Assembly: GCA_035295985.1 (NCBI GenBank)
Contig: DATHBT010000206.1
Coordinates: 1 to 14,270 of the forward strand
Length of the DNA: 14,270 bases
Source of the DNA: JAIVGV01 sp035295985
Lineage (GTDB): Bacteria; Acidobacteriota; Blastocatellia; Pyrinomonadales; Pyrinomonadaceae
Direction: 5' to 3'
Shown here: positions 13,353 to 14,270 of the stretch, one piece after another
Layout of the letters: each line of letters begins with the position of its first letter
How positions within the stretch are numbered: the first letter of the stretch is position 1
The notes under the pieces: model-generated
Told to the model about the DNA's origin: nothing
Databases searched by the model: none
Seen by the model: the letters and a program-made list of their open reading frames with translations, nothing else
Translations under genes and position numbers: made by a program

Positions 13353-14270
13353 TTGTTCAACAGAACGAACGCAGGCAGGCGCGCGCTCGTGACGGGCGGC
13401 GCGGGGCTGATCGGCTCACACGTCGCGGATTTGCTCGTCGGCGAGGGCTGGTCTGTGCGCGTGCTCGACAACCTCGAGCCGAACACGCACCGGCAGGGAA
13501 AGCCTGCTTGGGTGAACGAGCGCGCCGAGTTCGTCCGCGGCGACGTGCGCGACCGCGAGACCCTCAGGGCGGCGCTCGAAGACATAGACGTGGTCTTCCA
13601 CCAGGCGGCCTACGGCGGCTACATGCCGGAGATCGCCAAGTACGTCCACGTCAACAGCTACGGAACCGCCTTGATGCTCGAAACGATCCGCGACGAGAAC
13701 CTGCCCGTCCGAAAGGTCGTCGTCGCCTCCTCGCAGGCCGTCTATAGCGAGGGCGCGGGCCGCTGCGAAGAGCACGGCATAGTCTTCCCCGCGGTGCGCC
13801 CCGTCGAACAACTGCGCGCGGGCGACTTCTCCGTGCACTGCCCCGTGTGCGACAGGCCGACCGTGTCCGTGCCGACGCCGGAGCGCGCGCCCGTCGGCGG
13901 CGAGACCGTCTATGCGCTCTCGAAGGTCGATCAGGAAAGGCTCGTCCTTATGTGGGGCCGGCAAACCGGCGTGCCCACGGTCGCCTTGCGCTACTCCTGC
14001 ACCTACGGCCCGCGGCAGTCGATCTTCAACCCCTACACCGGCGTCATCGCCATCTTCTGCACGCGCCTCCTCAACGATCAGCCGCCCGTCCTTTACGAGG
14101 ACGGCGAGCAGACGCGCGACTTCTCCTTCGTCGAAGACATCGCGCGCGCGAACCTCCTCGCCGCGACGACCGACAAACTCGACGGCCTGCCCGTCAACGT
14201 CGGGAGCGGCGAGGCGACGACGATCCGCCGCGTCGCCGAGCTGGTCTCCGACGCGCTCGGCGTCATGCTC
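13353..14270 (+). CDS. Extended-SDR nucleotide-sugar epimerase, probably dTDP-L-rhamnose 4-epimerase (3' end cut off)
   Basis: 306 codons are in the window. The frame opens after TAA 13308-13310 and offers no ATG or GTG before the Rossmann motif. TTG 13353 has GGAGGT ten bases ahead and is the best start. The NAD site TGGAGLIGS lies at residues 14-22, catalytic Ser127 in SSQAVY, and Tyr187/Lys191 in YALSK. Residues 163-166 are a CPVC pair in an insertion before the YxxxK motif, followed by PTPERAPV. This insertion, with ALRYSCTYGPRQ, NPYTGVIAIFCTRLL and DGEQTRDFSFVEDIARA, recalls the WbiB-like dTDP-L-rhamnose 4-epimerases that yield dTDP-6-deoxy-L-talose. The specific substrate is inferred from this resemblance; membership of the NAD-dependent epimerase/dehydratase family is firm. 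It probably supplies an activated sugar for surface glycans made with the upstream glycosyltransferases. Confidence 0.88.
   Translation, partial: MFNRTNAGRRALVTGGAGLIGSHVADLLVGEGWSVRVLDNLEPNTHRQGKPAWVNERAEFVRGDVRDRETLRAALEDIDVVFHQAAYGGYMPEIAKYVHVNSYGTALMLETIRDENLPVRKVVVASSQAVYSEGAGRCEEHGIVFPAVRPVEQLRAGDFSVHCPVCDRPTVSVPTPERAPVGGETVYALSKVDQERLVLMWGRQTGVPTVALRYSCTYGPRQSIFNPYTGVIAIFCTRLLNDQPPVLYEDGEQTRDFSFVEDIARANLLAATTDKLDGLPVNVGSGEATTIRRVAELVSDALGVML

Overview
The window is uniformly GC-rich and reads as a chromosomal segment of a Gram-negative bacterium. The best guess is Acidobacteriota, class Blastocatellia/Pyrinomonadales. That guess is inference from the family mix: a DUF4214 secreted protein with Ser-Pro-Thr linkers, an exported TPR-CHAT protein with a PPC-like N-terminus, a lipoprotein-type M2 peptidase, a DUF2834 protein beside an ECF sigma factor, and palindromes built from heptamers of the GCGGAAT type. 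No phage, transposase, CRISPR or plasmid signal was found.

Layout. Positions 1-392 (minus) hold the N-terminus of an exported, probably subtilisin-like protein. About 730 bases without a convincing gene follow. A secreted 763-residue DUF4214 protein (1123-3414, plus) ends at a strong hairpin terminator. A tRNA-Glu(TTC) gene on the minus strand (3667-3742) has its own promoter and terminator. A 994-residue exported TPR-CHAT protein (3857-6841, minus) has an intact His/Cys caspase-like pair. Upstream on the same strand is a compact unit: an ECF sigma factor (7993-8541), a DUF2834 membrane protein (7577-7900), a 38-residue single-helix protein starting with GTG (7456-7572) and a 96-residue two-helix protein (7098-7388). 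No zinc-finger anti-sigma factor is present. A heptamer-built palindrome followed by a T-run (8596-8679) separates this unit from the lipoprotein M2 (ACE-type) dipeptidyl carboxypeptidase gene (8714-10594, minus).

The right third is on the plus strand and points to glycoconjugate assembly: a GT-A-fold TIGR04282/DUF2064 protein (10759-11661), a membrane GT-C glycosyltransferase overlapping it by four bases (11658-13181, TTG start), a palindromic intergenic element (13209-13303), and a nucleotide-sugar epimerase resembling dTDP-L-rhamnose 4-epimerase (13353 to the window end, TTG start). The M2 peptidase and the glycosyltransferase pair diverge from a palindrome (10665-10695) in which each arm can serve as the -10 of one promoter and the -35 of the opposite one.

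No unmistakable new system is present. The most promising candidates are the ECF sigma factor with three tiny membrane proteins in place of a recognisable anti-sigma factor, the mirror-symmetric divergent promoter, and the exported CHAT protein. All functional calls come from reading motifs, with no database search.
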